Shown piece by piece: positions 1-8,893 of a stretch of 64,000 nucleotides of DNA. This stretch comes from Sphingomonadales bacterium. GTDB lineage: Bacteria > Pseudomonadota > Alphaproteobacteria > Sphingomonadales > Sphingomonadaceae. Below the pieces are notes generated by a model that made no database searches, had not been told where the DNA came from, and saw only the letters and a list, made by a program, of their open reading frames with translations. The position numbers and the translations under genes are program-made. The DNA lies in assembly GCA_027490095.1 (NCBI GenBank), contig JAIXYT010000014.1, positions 1-64,000 on the forward strand, written 5' to 3'. Each line of letters opens with the position of its first letter. Position 1 is the first letter of the stretch.

Positions 1-426
<426 letters not shown>

Positions 427-458
427 TCACGGGCGGTTTGCGCCGGTTTTTCGCCGGC

Positions 459-2273
459 TCAGCGCGAAACAGGCTCGGCAGGCGGCACCTCGCCGAGCGA
501 GGTTTCCGGGTTCTCGGGCTTCCAGCCATGCCCGGGGCGGAAGATGGTGTCGCGGCCCGCCATGATGTCGCCCGACGCCACCTGAAGGGCCAGGCGCTCA
601 TTGTCGCGCCGGACATATTCCTCGGTGATGGCCTCGATCGTGTCCTCGCTGGTCCCAAGCTCCCTCAGCGCAATCCGCCCGACTTCCAGCGCACTGTGGA
701 ACAGCTCACGGACCACGAGGTCGATGTCGGACGCAACCAGCCGCATATAGTGCATGCGGTCGTGCGCGCGGACGAGCACCTTCAGATGCGGAAAGGTTTG
801 CCGCACGGCATCCAGCCGATGCGGCTCCCAGGCGCCGCCCGTGGTGACGATCAGCAGCTTGGCGTCGCGCGCGCCGGCCGCCCGCAGCACATCGGGCCGG
901 AACCCATCGCCATAATAGACCTTCCAGCCGAACTTCTGGGAGAGCTCGATCTGGTCGGGCTTGGTGTCGATCAGCACCACCTCCAGCCCCCGGGCATGCA
1001 GAAGCTGCGTCACGATCTGCCCGAAGCGGCCATAGCCCAGCACGATGACGGTGCCCGGCGAAGCCTTTTCCGGCCCGTCGAGCCCGTCGGCGCTGGCCGC
1101 CGGCGCCCGGGCGACAGCGAACCGGCGGTAGAGCGTGACGAGCAGCAGCGAGACCAGCATCGACAGCGTGACGACCGCCGTGAACAGCGACGCAGCCTCC
1201 GGCCGGATCAGCAACCCGGCAACCGCCGAGGCCAGCAGCACGAAGGCGAACTCGCCCCCCTGGCTCAGCAGCAGGCCCATCGGCAGCGCCTTGTCCCACG
1301 GCGTCCCGAACCCGCGCGCCACAGCTGCGATCACGATCGTCTTCACGGCCAGCAGTGCAACCACCAGCAGCAGCACCTGCCCCGGGTTTTCCAGCACCAC
1401 CCGCAGGTCCAGCGTCATGCCGACAGCCAGGAAGAACAGCCCCAGAAGCAGCCCGCGGAAGGGCTCGATGTCGGCTTCCAGCTCGTGGCGATAGGGGCTG
1501 TCGGCCAGCATCACGCCTGCGATGAAGGCGCCGAGCGCCATCGAAAGCCCGAAGCTCGCCATCAGGAACGAGGCGCCGAGCACCGTCAGCAGGGCCGCAA
1601 TCACGAAGATGTCGCGCGTGCCCACCTGCCCGAACAGCCTGAGCGCCGGGTTGAGGACGAACCGTCCCAGCAGCACCAGGCCGACGATGGCGGCCACGCT
1701 GTACCCGACAAGCGCAAGGCCCGTGGGCGCATCCGGATCGACGACACGACTCAGCGCCGAGACGATGATCAGCAGCGGCACGATGGCCAGGTCCTGCAGC
1801 AGCAGGATCGAGAAGGCGCGCTCCCCCTCGCGCGTGTTGAGCTCGCCCTTTTCCTGCAGATACTGGACGACGAGCGCGGTCGACGACAGCGCGAGCGCAA
1901 GCCCCACAACAAGCGCCGCCTGCCAGCTGAGCTGGGTGAGCAGGAGGAGCGCGCCCGTCAGCGCAAGGCCCGACAGCACCACCTGCGCCGTACCAAGCCC
2001 GAAGATGTCCTGCCTGAGCGCCCACAGGCGCGACGGCTGGAGCTCCAGCCCGATCACGAACAGCAGCAGCACGATGCCATATTCGCCGAAGCGCAATATG
2101 TCCTCGGTCTCGGAGATGAGCCCCAGCCCGAACGGCCCGATCAGCATGCCCGCCGTCAGGTAGCCGAGCACGGCGCCCAGCTTGAAGCGGCTGAACAGCG
2201 GCACCATCACGGCGGCCGCACCCAGGAAGATGACCGCTTCGCGCAGTATCGAGGTGTCGGCTGCGCCCGCCAT
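459..2273 (-). CDS. CPA2-family cation:proton antiporter with RCK domain
   Basis: 604 residues. The first about 390 form a 12-13 helix Na+/H+ exchanger module that begins near AVIFLGAAAVMVPLFSRF and includes the polar stretch RGLLLGLFFLAVGMTLDL. A cytoplasmic TrkA-N/RCK Rossmann domain follows, with VIVLGYGRFGQIV as nucleotide-binding loop at about residue 425. This is the KefB/KefC/YbaL architecture: K+ or Na+ efflux in exchange for protons across the inner membrane, gated by a nucleotide or thiol ligand. The ATG at 2273 is chosen because it sits 4 bp after the upstream gene. Substrate cannot be told from sequence. Confidence 0.9.
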   Translation of the reverse strand: MAGAADTSILREAVIFLGAAAVMVPLFSRFKLGAVLGYLTAGMLIGPFGLGLISETEDILRFGEYGIVLLLFVIGLELQPSRLWALRQDIFGLGTAQVVLSGLALTGALLLLTQLSWQAALVVGLALALSSTALVVQYLQEKGELNTREGERAFSILLLQDLAIVPLLIIVSALSRVVDPDAPTGLALVGYSVAAIVGLVLLGRFVLNPALRLFGQVGTRDIFVIAALLTVLGASFLMASFGLSMALGAFIAGVMLADSPYRHELEADIEPFRGLLLGLFFLAVGMTLDLRVVLENPGQVLLLVVALLAVKTIVIAAVARGFGTPWDKALPMGLLLSQGGEFAFVLLASAVAGLLIRPEAASLFTAVVTLSMLVSLLLVTLYRRFAVARAPAASADGLDGPEKASPGTVIVLGYGRFGQIVTQLLHARGLEVVLIDTKPDQIELSQKFGWKVYYGDGFRPDVLRAAGARDAKLLIVTTGGAWEPHRLDAVRQTFPHLKVLVRAHDRMHYMRLVASDIDLVVRELFHSALEVGRIALRELGTSEDTIEAITEEYVRRDNERLALQVASGDIMAGRDTIFRPGHGWKPENPETSLGEVPPAEPVSR

Positions 2274-2277
2274 CGGT

Positions 2278-2730
2278 CTAGCCCTGCAAGGCCAACGCCT
2301 CGGCCTCGGCGGCAGCCGCAGCGGAGGCCTCGAAGGCGAGCAGGATGGAGGGGTGCCGCGCCGGATGGGCGCGGGCGGGCTCGAACAGGGCAAGCTCCGG
2401 AAAGCGCGCGGCCAGCGGTTCCGGCAGCGGGCCGTCGCCCTTCAGCCAGCCCTTGAGCTGTTCATGCGCCTGGGCGAGCGTTGCCGCACGCTCCCCGATG
2501 ACGGCCGCACCCAGGATGGCGGCCGCGGCCTGGCCGAGCGCGCAGGCGCGAACCTCCTGCCCGAAGGCGATGATGCGGCTGTCCGCGTCCAGAACGACGT
2601 CGGCGGTGACCCGGCTGCCGCACACCTGCGAGGTGCGGCGCGCAGTCGCCTGAGGGGCCTTCAACCGGTCGGCGTGGGGTATGGAGGCAGCGAGCCGGAG
2701 AATCCGGGCATTGTAGAGCGGCGCGTCCAT
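2278..2730 (-). CDS. IscU/NifU-like iron-sulfur scaffold homologue
   Basis: 150 residues starting MDAPLYNARILRLAASIPHA, the usual beginning of IscU-fold proteins in alphaproteobacteria. Two candidate ligand cysteines are visible, Cys37 (SQVCGS) and Cys63 (RACALGQAAA). The third IscU cysteine, normally in the C-terminal helix region, appears to be replaced in HPARHPSILLAF, where histidines are available instead. It may act as an Fe-S assembly or delivery protein, but isc/suf partners are not nearby. Its stop is 4 bp from the antiporter start, so the two are probably cotranscribed. Confidence 0.75.
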   Translation of the reverse strand: MDAPLYNARILRLAASIPHADRLKAPQATARRTSQVCGSRVTADVVLDADSRIIAFGQEVRACALGQAAAAILGAAVIGERAATLAQAHEQLKGWLKGDGPLPEPLAARFPELALFEPARAHPARHPSILLAFEASAAAAAEAEALALQG

Positions 2731-2751
2731 CGCCCCGATATAGGCAGGCCG

Positions 2752-3573
2752 TCAGGGCTTGGCAAAGGCCCCGGCGAAGCGCGGGGCGACATGCGGCAGA
2801 GCCGGCGTGGTCTCCAGCGGGATCTCGTACACGCCTTCGACCCAGGGGCCCGCCGTGTAGGGCGGCACCAGCACGCGAAACGAATTGATCGTGCCGTTGC
2901 CGACAGGCACGACGGGCAGGTCGGCAAGCGCCGGGCAGTTGCTGAAGTTCGGATCGCGGACCCCCTGGCGGCGCACCAGCCGCTGGGCATCCAGCGCCTT
3001 GCAGAAGGCGGGCTGCAGCGCCGCAAGCGCGGCCTTGGGGTCGGCGAACAGCTCGGCGAACGCGATCCGCCGGTCGGCTGCCCGATCCCAGATGGCGGTG
3101 CGGAAACCGAGGTTGCCGTGCGCACCGCCTGTATATTCATACTGCCGCGCCGACAGCGCGATCAGCCCGTCGGTCTCGGCTTCCGCCTGCCAGCGCTCCC
3201 ACCACTCGGTGCGGATGGGCCCGCGGCCCGGCGGCGGGTTGGCGATTGCCTCATCCTGCTCGCGCATGGCCTTGGCGCGTTCGGCCAGCGCGTCCGCGCG
3301 CAGCGCGCGCACGAAGGCCGGCTCGAGCGCAGCCTCGGGCGCAAGCGACCAGCGGAAGGACAGCGCCGGCCCCTCGAAGCGGACCAGAAGGTCGGTGGCC
3401 GGAAGCTCAGGCTCCGGCGCGGCCGGCGCGGTGGCGCGCGCGCCCCCCATCCCCTGCCCGTTCGCAGGCGGCACCAGCACCGTCCACAGCAGCAGAACCA
3501 GGATCACGCCCGCCCCGATGATGCGCAGCAGCAGCGCCTTGTCGCCGAGATCCTTCACACCGGTCTCCTGCAT
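2752..3573 (-). CDS. Membrane-anchored DUF3298/DUF4163 (RsiV-like) protein
   Basis: 273 residues. A short cytoplasmic start is followed by one hydrophobic segment (about 15-36, LLLRIIGAGVILVLLLWTVL). The large remaining part should be periplasmic and contains the YEYTGGAHGN signature typical of DUF3298/RsiV-type domains. In RsiV this domain binds lysozyme and controls a sigma factor, but no ECF sigma gene is adjacent, so an anti-sigma role is not supported. It ends 21 bp before the IscU-like gene and starts 14 bp after cysS, in the same direction. Confidence 0.8.
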   Translation of the reverse strand: MQETGVKDLGDKALLLRIIGAGVILVLLLWTVLVPPANGQGMGGARATAPAAPEPELPATDLLVRFEGPALSFRWSLAPEAALEPAFVRALRADALAERAKAMREQDEAIANPPPGRGPIRTEWWERWQAEAETDGLIALSARQYEYTGGAHGNLGFRTAIWDRAADRRIAFAELFADPKAALAALQPAFCKALDAQRLVRRQGVRDPNFSNCPALADLPVVPVGNGTINSFRVLVPPYTAGPWVEGVYEIPLETTPALPHVAPRFAGAFAKP

Positions 3574-3587
3574 CGTCTCTCCCTCCG

Positions 3588-4982
3588 TCAGGCGCGCCGC
3601 CAGCTCGTGGTTCCATCCTTGGCAACCGAGATTTCGATTCCGTCGCCCTTCAACGCATCGCGGATCGCGTCGGCGGCCGCCCAGTCCTTGGCGGCACGTG
3701 CCTCGCGGTAGCGGGCCAGTTCAGCTTCCACCCCAGCCGCATCGGCGCCGGCCGTGAACCAGTCCTCGGAACGTTGTTCGAGGAGACCTAAAATACTTCC
3801 GGTGGCGACCAACCTGCGCGCAAACACTGCCGCTGCTTCAACATTCCCGTCGGCATGGCACCGGTCGGAGTCACGCCCATATTGATGCATTTCAGCGATA
3901 GCTGAAGGAACATTCAGATCATCGCTGAGCGCACCGACAATCTCATCCCGAACTGGGGGATTGCCAATGTGCAAGAGTCGCCGGCGCCGCGAGTAGAAGC
4001 CATCCAGTTGGGCCTTTGAACGCTCCAGCAGCGCATCCGTCCACTGCAGCGGCTGCCGGTAATGCGCGCTCAGCAGCGCCAGCCGCAGCACCTCGCCCGG
4101 CCAGCCGGCATCCAGCAGCTCGCGGGGCGTGATGATGTTCCCCAGCGACTTCGACATCTTGGTCTCGCCCATCGTCAGGAAGCCGTTGTGCATCCAGATC
4201 CGCGCCAGTTCGGCGCCACCATGGGCGCAGCAGCTCTGCGCCCGCTCATTCTCATGGTGCGGGAACTGCAGGTCCAGCCCGCCGCCGTGGATGTCGATGG
4301 TTTCCTGGCCCAGCACGCTGCGGATCATCGCGCTGCACTCGATGTGCCAGCCCGGCCGCCCGCGCCCCCAGGGGCTCTCCCACCCCGGCTGGTCCTCGGT
4401 GCTGGGCTTCCACAGCACGAAGTCGCCCGGGCTGCGCTTGTAGGGCGCAACCTCCACCCGGGCACCGGCGATCATCTCGTCCATCGGCCGGCGCGACAGC
4501 CGGCCATAGCCCTCGAACCTCGACACCTCGAACAGCACATGGCCTTGCCGCTCATAGGCAAAGCCGCGGGCAATCAGCGCCGCGATCATCGCGATCATGC
4601 CATGGTCGCCTGCGATATGCTCGGTCGCGCGCGGGCTGAAATCCGGCGTCAGGCAGCCCAGCGCCGCCATGTCGGCGAAATAGGCCTGTTCGAACTCGGC
4701 CGCGACCGCCTGCGGGCTGCGGTTCTCGGCAACCGCCTTCGCCATGATCTTGTCGTCGATGTCGGTGATGTTCCGCGCATAGCGCACATTTTCGGCCCCA
4801 TGCAGATGGCGGAGCAGCCGGTACAGCGTATCGAACACCACGGCGGGCCGCGCATTGCCGATATGGGCGCGCCCATAGACGGTGGGGCCGCAGACATAGA
4901 GGGTGATGGGCTTGCCAGGTTCCGGCGTCCGAACGGTCTGCTTCGTCCGCGTAAACGTGTCGTAAAGCTTCAACTCGGCCAT
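3588..4982 (-). CDS. cysS: Cysteine--tRNA ligase
   Basis: 464 residues, a normal CysRS length. Class I signatures are present: VCGPTVYGRAHIGNARP (zinc ligand Cys31, HIGN at 40-43), Cys216 in WHIECS, PHHENE (about 241-246) and KMSKS (275-279). It charges tRNA-Cys in the cytoplasm. The start codon overlaps the stop of cvpA as TGATG, so the two are translationally coupled. Odd: about 3770-4015 (roughly residues 320-405, after KMSKS) is clearly richer in A/T and uses codons rare in the rest of the gene, although the frame stays open. Confidence 0.97.
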   Translation of the reverse strand: MAELKLYDTFTRTKQTVRTPEPGKPITLYVCGPTVYGRAHIGNARPAVVFDTLYRLLRHLHGAENVRYARNITDIDDKIMAKAVAENRSPQAVAAEFEQAYFADMAALGCLTPDFSPRATEHIAGDHGMIAMIAALIARGFAYERQGHVLFEVSRFEGYGRLSRRPMDEMIAGARVEVAPYKRSPGDFVLWKPSTEDQPGWESPWGRGRPGWHIECSAMIRSVLGQETIDIHGGGLDLQFPHHENERAQSCCAHGGAELARIWMHNGFLTMGETKMSKSLGNIITPRELLDAGWPGEVLRLALLSAHYRQPLQWTDALLERSKAQLDGFYSRRRRLLHIGNPPVRDEIVGALSDDLNVPSAIAEMHQYGRDSDRCHADGNVEAAAVFARRLVATGSILGLLEQRSEDWFTAGADAAGVEAELARYREARAAKDWAAADAIRDALKGDGIEISVAKDGTTSWRRA

Positions 4983-5686
4983 CAGATCTGGACCTGTTCG
5001 CCGTTCTTCGCACCCTCCTCGAGCAGGGCGTCCAGCGCGCGCCGGTCCTCGGGGCTGTAGCCGCCGTCGGGTCCCTCGGGGCCGCCGGCCGCAGGATCCT
5101 CCAGCGGCGGGTGGCCGGGCGGCAGCACGCCGGGCGGAAGCGTCATCCCCTCGGGCAGGCCGAAGCCCTGGGCCTTGTCGTCCTGCAGCTCCTGCACCCA
5201 GCCGACCATGGCGTCGGCGCTGAGCGAGAGGATCGGCGCAGTCCGGCTTTCGACCAGCCACTCGGGCAGTTGCTGGTCCGGATCGAACAGGCCGGTCGCG
5301 AACTGCGCCAGCAGGAACAGCACCGACGACAGGATCAGCCCCTTCAGCGACCCGAAGCCCAGGCCGAGCAGCCGGTCCATCGGGCCCAGAAGCGAACGCT
5401 TGGCAAAGCCGCCGGCAGCCCCCGCGATCAGCCGGCCCGCAAGGACGGTGCCGAAGAACAGCAAAAGGAACGCGATGATCGCACCCGATGCATCCCCGCC
5501 CACCCGGGGGGCAAGCCACAGGGTCACGTCCTGGTGGAAGATGCGGACGACGACGATCGCGACGATCCAGCCGGCAAGGCTGAGCGCTTCCTGCGTGAAG
5601 CCGCGCATCAGGCCCGCAACGCCCAACAGCCCGACAAGCGTGACCACGACCCAGTCGAAGCCGGTGAAGCCTTGGAAAATGTCCAT
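4982..5686 (-). CDS. cvpA: CvpA family inner-membrane protein
   Basis: 234 residues. Begins MDIFQGFTGFDWVVVTLVGL and has four hydrophobic segments in the first about 140 residues (near 12-30, 35-52, 70-92 and 110-130), including the typical GLMRGFTQEALSLAGWIVA. The C-terminal tail is soluble, proline- and acidic-rich. CvpA proteins support colicin V export and envelope integrity in other bacteria; the mechanism is unsettled. It lies between radA (11 bp upstream) and cysS (1-nt overlap), and radA-cvpA is a common alphaproteobacterial neighbourhood. Confidence 0.9.
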   Translation of the reverse strand: MDIFQGFTGFDWVVVTLVGLLGVAGLMRGFTQEALSLAGWIVAIVVVRIFHQDVTLWLAPRVGGDASGAIIAFLLLFFGTVLAGRLIAGAAGGFAKRSLLGPMDRLLGLGFGSLKGLILSSVLFLLAQFATGLFDPDQQLPEWLVESRTAPILSLSADAMVGWVQELQDDKAQGFGLPEGMTLPPGVLPPGHPPLEDPAAGGPEGPDGGYSPEDRRALDALLEEGAKNGEQVQI

Positions 5687-5697
5687 CGGCCGCGTGC

Positions 5698-7068
5698 CTA
5701 GGCCCTGGCCCTGATGCGGTCAACGAGGGCTGCGACACTGGGGACAGCAAGGGCCTTCAGCTTTCCGACCCCTGCCGTGCCCGGCGGCACCAGCGCAGAG
5801 CCGAAGCCCAGCTTGTCGGCCTCCTTCAGCCGCAAGCCAGCGTGCGTGCTGGGGCGGACCTCGCCCGACAGCGCGATCTCGCCGAAGGCCAGGCAGTCGC
5901 CGGGCACCGGCACGTCCAGCAGCGCCGAAACCAGCGCCGCCGCAACCGCCAGATCGGCCGCCGGATCGACCACCCGCAAGCCGCCTGCAACATTCAGATA
6001 GACCTCCGAACTGCCGAAGCCCAGCCCGGCTCGCGCCTCCAGCACCGCCAGCAGCATCGCAAGCCGCGAACTGTCCCAGCCGACGACAGCCCTGCGCGGC
6101 GTGGCACCCGACGGCAGCCGCACGGTCAGCGCCTGCAGCTCCACCAGCACCGGCCGCGTGCCTTCCAGCGCGGGAAACACGACCGCCCCGGCAACCGACT
6201 TTTCCCGCTGCGTCAGGAACAGGCTCGAAGGGTTGGTGACTTCGGCCAGCCCATCGGCCTCCATCGCGAACACGCCGATCTCGTCGGTGCCGCCGAAGCG
6301 GTTCTTCACCGCCCGCAGCACGCGATACTGGTGCCGCCCCTCGCCTTCGAAATAGAGCACCGCATCCACCATATGCTCCAGCACGCGCGGGCCCGCGATC
6401 TGGCCGTCCTTCGTCACATGCCCCACCAGAATGACCGCCGTGCCCGACGTCTTCGCCCAGCTGATCAGCTCCAGGCTGGCGGCGCGCACCTGGCTCACCG
6501 TGCCCGGCGCCCCTTCGAGCTGGTCGGAGTGCATGGTCTGGATCGAATCGATGACCAGCAGGGTGGGCGCCGGCCCCTGCGAGAGCGTCGTCAGGATATC
6601 CCGCACCGAGGTCGCCGCGGCAAGCTGAACCGGTGCATCCGCCAGCCCCAGGCGCCGCGCACGCAGCCGCACCTGGTCGGCCGCCTCCTCGCCCGACACA
6701 TAGGCAACCCGCTGCCCGGCCCGCGCCATGCGCCCGGCCGCCTGCAGCAGCAGGGTCGATTTCCCGATCCCGGGATCGCCCCCGATCAGCACGGCAGACC
6801 CCGGCACCAGCCCACCCCCCAGCGCCCGGTCCAGCTCGGCAAAGCCGGTCGGCAGGCGCTGCGGCAGCTCGATCACCGCATCCAGCGGCTGCATCTCCAG
6901 CACGCGCCCGCCGGATTTCAGGCTGTGCTTCTGCGCGAAAGGCGTCACGCTGGCGGCCGATTCCTGCTGCAGCGTGTTCCACTCCCCGCAGTCCGGGCAC
7001 TGGCCCATCCACTTGGGGGCCACGCTGCCGCAGGCCTGGCACACATATCGGATCTGGGGCTTCGCCAT
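5698..7068 (-). CDS. radA: DNA repair protein RadA
   Basis: 456 residues. An N-terminal C4 zinc finger (Cys10, 13, 24 and 27; VCQACGS...CPDCGEW) is followed by a RecA-like ATPase with Walker A GGDPGIGKST (about 97-105), the RadA-specific VKNRFGGTDEIG motif, and a C-terminal Lon-like domain. RadA is a hexameric branch-migration motor acting in homologous recombination. The start is fixed by the zinc finger, which begins ten residues from the ATG at 7068. It heads a minus-strand group radA-cvpA-cysS. Confidence 0.97.
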   Translation of the reverse strand: MAKPQIRYVCQACGSVAPKWMGQCPDCGEWNTLQQESAASVTPFAQKHSLKSGGRVLEMQPLDAVIELPQRLPTGFAELDRALGGGLVPGSAVLIGGDPGIGKSTLLLQAAGRMARAGQRVAYVSGEEAADQVRLRARRLGLADAPVQLAAATSVRDILTTLSQGPAPTLLVIDSIQTMHSDQLEGAPGTVSQVRAASLELISWAKTSGTAVILVGHVTKDGQIAGPRVLEHMVDAVLYFEGEGRHQYRVLRAVKNRFGGTDEIGVFAMEADGLAEVTNPSSLFLTQREKSVAGAVVFPALEGTRPVLVELQALTVRLPSGATPRRAVVGWDSSRLAMLLAVLEARAGLGFGSSEVYLNVAGGLRVVDPAADLAVAAALVSALLDVPVPGDCLAFGEIALSGEVRPSTHAGLRLKEADKLGFGSALVPPGTAGVGKLKALAVPSVAALVDRIRARA

Positions 7069-7117
7069 TGCCGGGATGTAGGGCTTCACGGGCCCCAGGG
7101 AAATGGGCAAGCCGCCC

Positions 7118-7618
7118 TCATCGCGCGCGCGCCCAGGCTGCCGCTTCGGCCTCCAGCCGGAACACGAACCCGGCTTTCGCCTGCTGATAGTCCGGCCGGT
7201 TCGCCAGCTCCAGCTTGTGGTCGCCATAGGCTGCCGCACGCCCGGGATTGGCGCGCAGATAATCCCGGAAGATCAGGTGGCGATCGATCTGGGGCGAACC
7301 CGGCTCATAGATGTGAAGATGATGGGTCCTGGTGCCGGCAGGGGTCGATTTGCGGAAATAGCGCCGCCCTTCGATGCCGTAGGCGCCCAACCCTTCATAG
7401 TCGAGCGCCGCCAGCCTGTCCGAACCCAGCCCCTCAAGGCCGGTCACGACCCCCAGCATGTCGATGATCGGCTTGGCGCACAGGCCGGGAACGGCCGTGC
7501 TTCCGATATGGTGGAGCACCACAAGGCGCGCGCCGAGTTCGGTGTGAAGCGCGGCGGCTTCGATGGCAAAGGCGCTCGCCCAGGCCGGATCGTGCGGAAC
7601 GACAAGTCCTGCCGGCAT
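7118..7618 (-). CDS. GrpB/Dephospho-CoA kinase-like UPF0157 protein
   Basis: 166 residues. Carries the GrpB signature VVLHHIGSTAVPGLCAKPIIDMLG (split here: HIGSTAVPG, then KPIIDMLG) and the later THHLHIYEPG and HLIFRDYLR motifs. The fold is a nucleotidyltransferase, with the aspartates of IDM expected at the active site. No substrate is known for most members. It sits between radA and the DUF445 gene on the same strand, without signs of transfer. Confidence 0.88.
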   Translation of the reverse strand: MPAGLVVPHDPAWASAFAIEAAALHTELGARLVVLHHIGSTAVPGLCAKPIIDMLGVVTGLEGLGSDRLAALDYEGLGAYGIEGRRYFRKSTPAGTRTHHLHIYEPGSPQIDRHLIFRDYLRANPGRAAAYGDHKLELANRPDYQQAKAGFVFRLEAEAAAWARAR

Positions 7619-7632
7619 TGCCGGTTCAGCGG

Positions 7633-8862
7633 TCAGGCAGCGCCGCCCAGCACCAGCGCCGCGTGCAGCACCAGGCCGATCAGCCCGCCGATCAGCGTGC
7701 CGTTCAGGCGGATATACTGCAGGTCGCGCAGCACCGCGCCTTCCAGCCGGTCGGTGATGGTGGCGGCGTCCCAGCCCTTCACCGTTTCGCTCACCAGTTT
7801 CACGATGCTGTCACCATGGTCCGCGACCGTGCCGACAACGGCGCGGCGGGCAAGCTGGTTCACTGCGCCCGACAGCTGGGGATCCTCGCGCAGCGAACGG
7901 GCCATGGCCTCGCCGATGTCGGAAAGGCCCTCGCCCTGCGCGACCTTCAGCAGCCCGTCCTTCAGCCGGCTCCACACGCCTTCCAGCCAGTCGGCAACGG
8001 CCGGGTTCGCCAGCAGCTCGCGCTTCACCCGCTCCACCTTCGCCTTGGTCTCGGGCATGTGCTGCAGGTCGAACGCAAGGTTCGAAAGCGCAAGGTCCGC
8101 CTTTTCGCGGACCGGGTGGTTCGGATCCTCGGCGAGGTCGGCAAGCAGGCCGCGCAGGCCGCCCACCAGTTCGTTGGCAATGCGCTCGTCCACATTCACC
8201 AGCCGCAGCACCCAGGTCGTGCGCTCCTCCACCATGGCGCGGATCAGGCCTTCCTGGCTGTCGAGCGTGCGCGCGGCCCACTGGATCAGCTGGTCGATCA
8301 CCGGCCGGTGCCGGCCGTCGGCGATCATCGCCTCCAGCATCCGGCCCAACAGCGGCGACAGCTCCATGTCGGCAAGACGCGTGGTGACACCATCCTGCAG
8401 GCGCTTCATCACCGCAGTCGCAGCCGGGGTCTCGGCGAGCTGCACCAGCAGGCTGGAGACCCCGCGGCGGACCCGCCCGCCCGACGCCGGGCGCTCCAGC
8501 ACGCCGGCAAGCGCGTTGGCGGCGTCGAAATTCTCCAGCCGCCGCGCGACATTCGCCGGGGTCAGGAAGTTGGTCTTCAGGAAGCTGGCGAGCGCCTCGC
8601 CGATCCGGTCCTTCGACTTCGGGATGATCGCGGTGTGCGGGATGGGCACACCCATGGGGTGGCGGAACAGCGCGGTCACGGCGAACCAGTCGGCAAGGCC
8701 CCCCACCAGCGCGGCCTCGGCAAAGGCCTGCACCCAGACCCAGCCGGGGTGGATCGCGCCGATCGCCCAGGTCGAGACGGCAAGCAGGGCCGCCATCACC
8801 ACAAGCAGGCCCGTCGCGAACCGGCGCAGGCGGATGCCCTGCGCCTCGCCCAAAGTCTTCAC
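7633..8862 (-). CDS. DUF445 (YjiN-like) membrane protein
   Basis: About 409 residues from the GTG at 8862. The N-terminus has RRFATGLLVVMAALLAVS and a second hydrophobic segment with GLADWFAVTALFRHPMG, the hallmark of DUF445/YjiN proteins. A long helical middle follows, and a C-terminal membrane segment ends GGLIGLVLHAALVLGG. Function is unknown; homologues are inner-membrane proteins. The start is uncertain: the frame is open upstream into the RND gene (a TTG lies at 9012) with no ATG before the first helix. GTG 8862 leaves a short basic leader. Confidence 0.82.
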   Translation of the reverse strand: MKTLGEAQGIRLRRFATGLLVVMAALLAVSTWAIGAIHPGWVWVQAFAEAALVGGLADWFAVTALFRHPMGVPIPHTAIIPKSKDRIGEALASFLKTNFLTPANVARRLENFDAANALAGVLERPASGGRVRRGVSSLLVQLAETPAATAVMKRLQDGVTTRLADMELSPLLGRMLEAMIADGRHRPVIDQLIQWAARTLDSQEGLIRAMVEERTTWVLRLVNVDERIANELVGGLRGLLADLAEDPNHPVREKADLALSNLAFDLQHMPETKAKVERVKRELLANPAVADWLEGVWSRLKDGLLKVAQGEGLSDIGEAMARSLREDPQLSGAVNQLARRAVVGTVADHGDSIVKLVSETVKGWDAATITDRLEGAVLRDLQYIRLNGTLIGGLIGLVLHAALVLGGAA

Positions 8863-8893
8863 CTTGGGGAGCGTCAGCTCGGTCGTGTCGGCG

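Noticed and set aside
3588-4982. cysS as a pseudogene because of the AT-rich patch
   Set aside because: The frame is open throughout, the length is normal and all class I motifs and zinc ligands are present.
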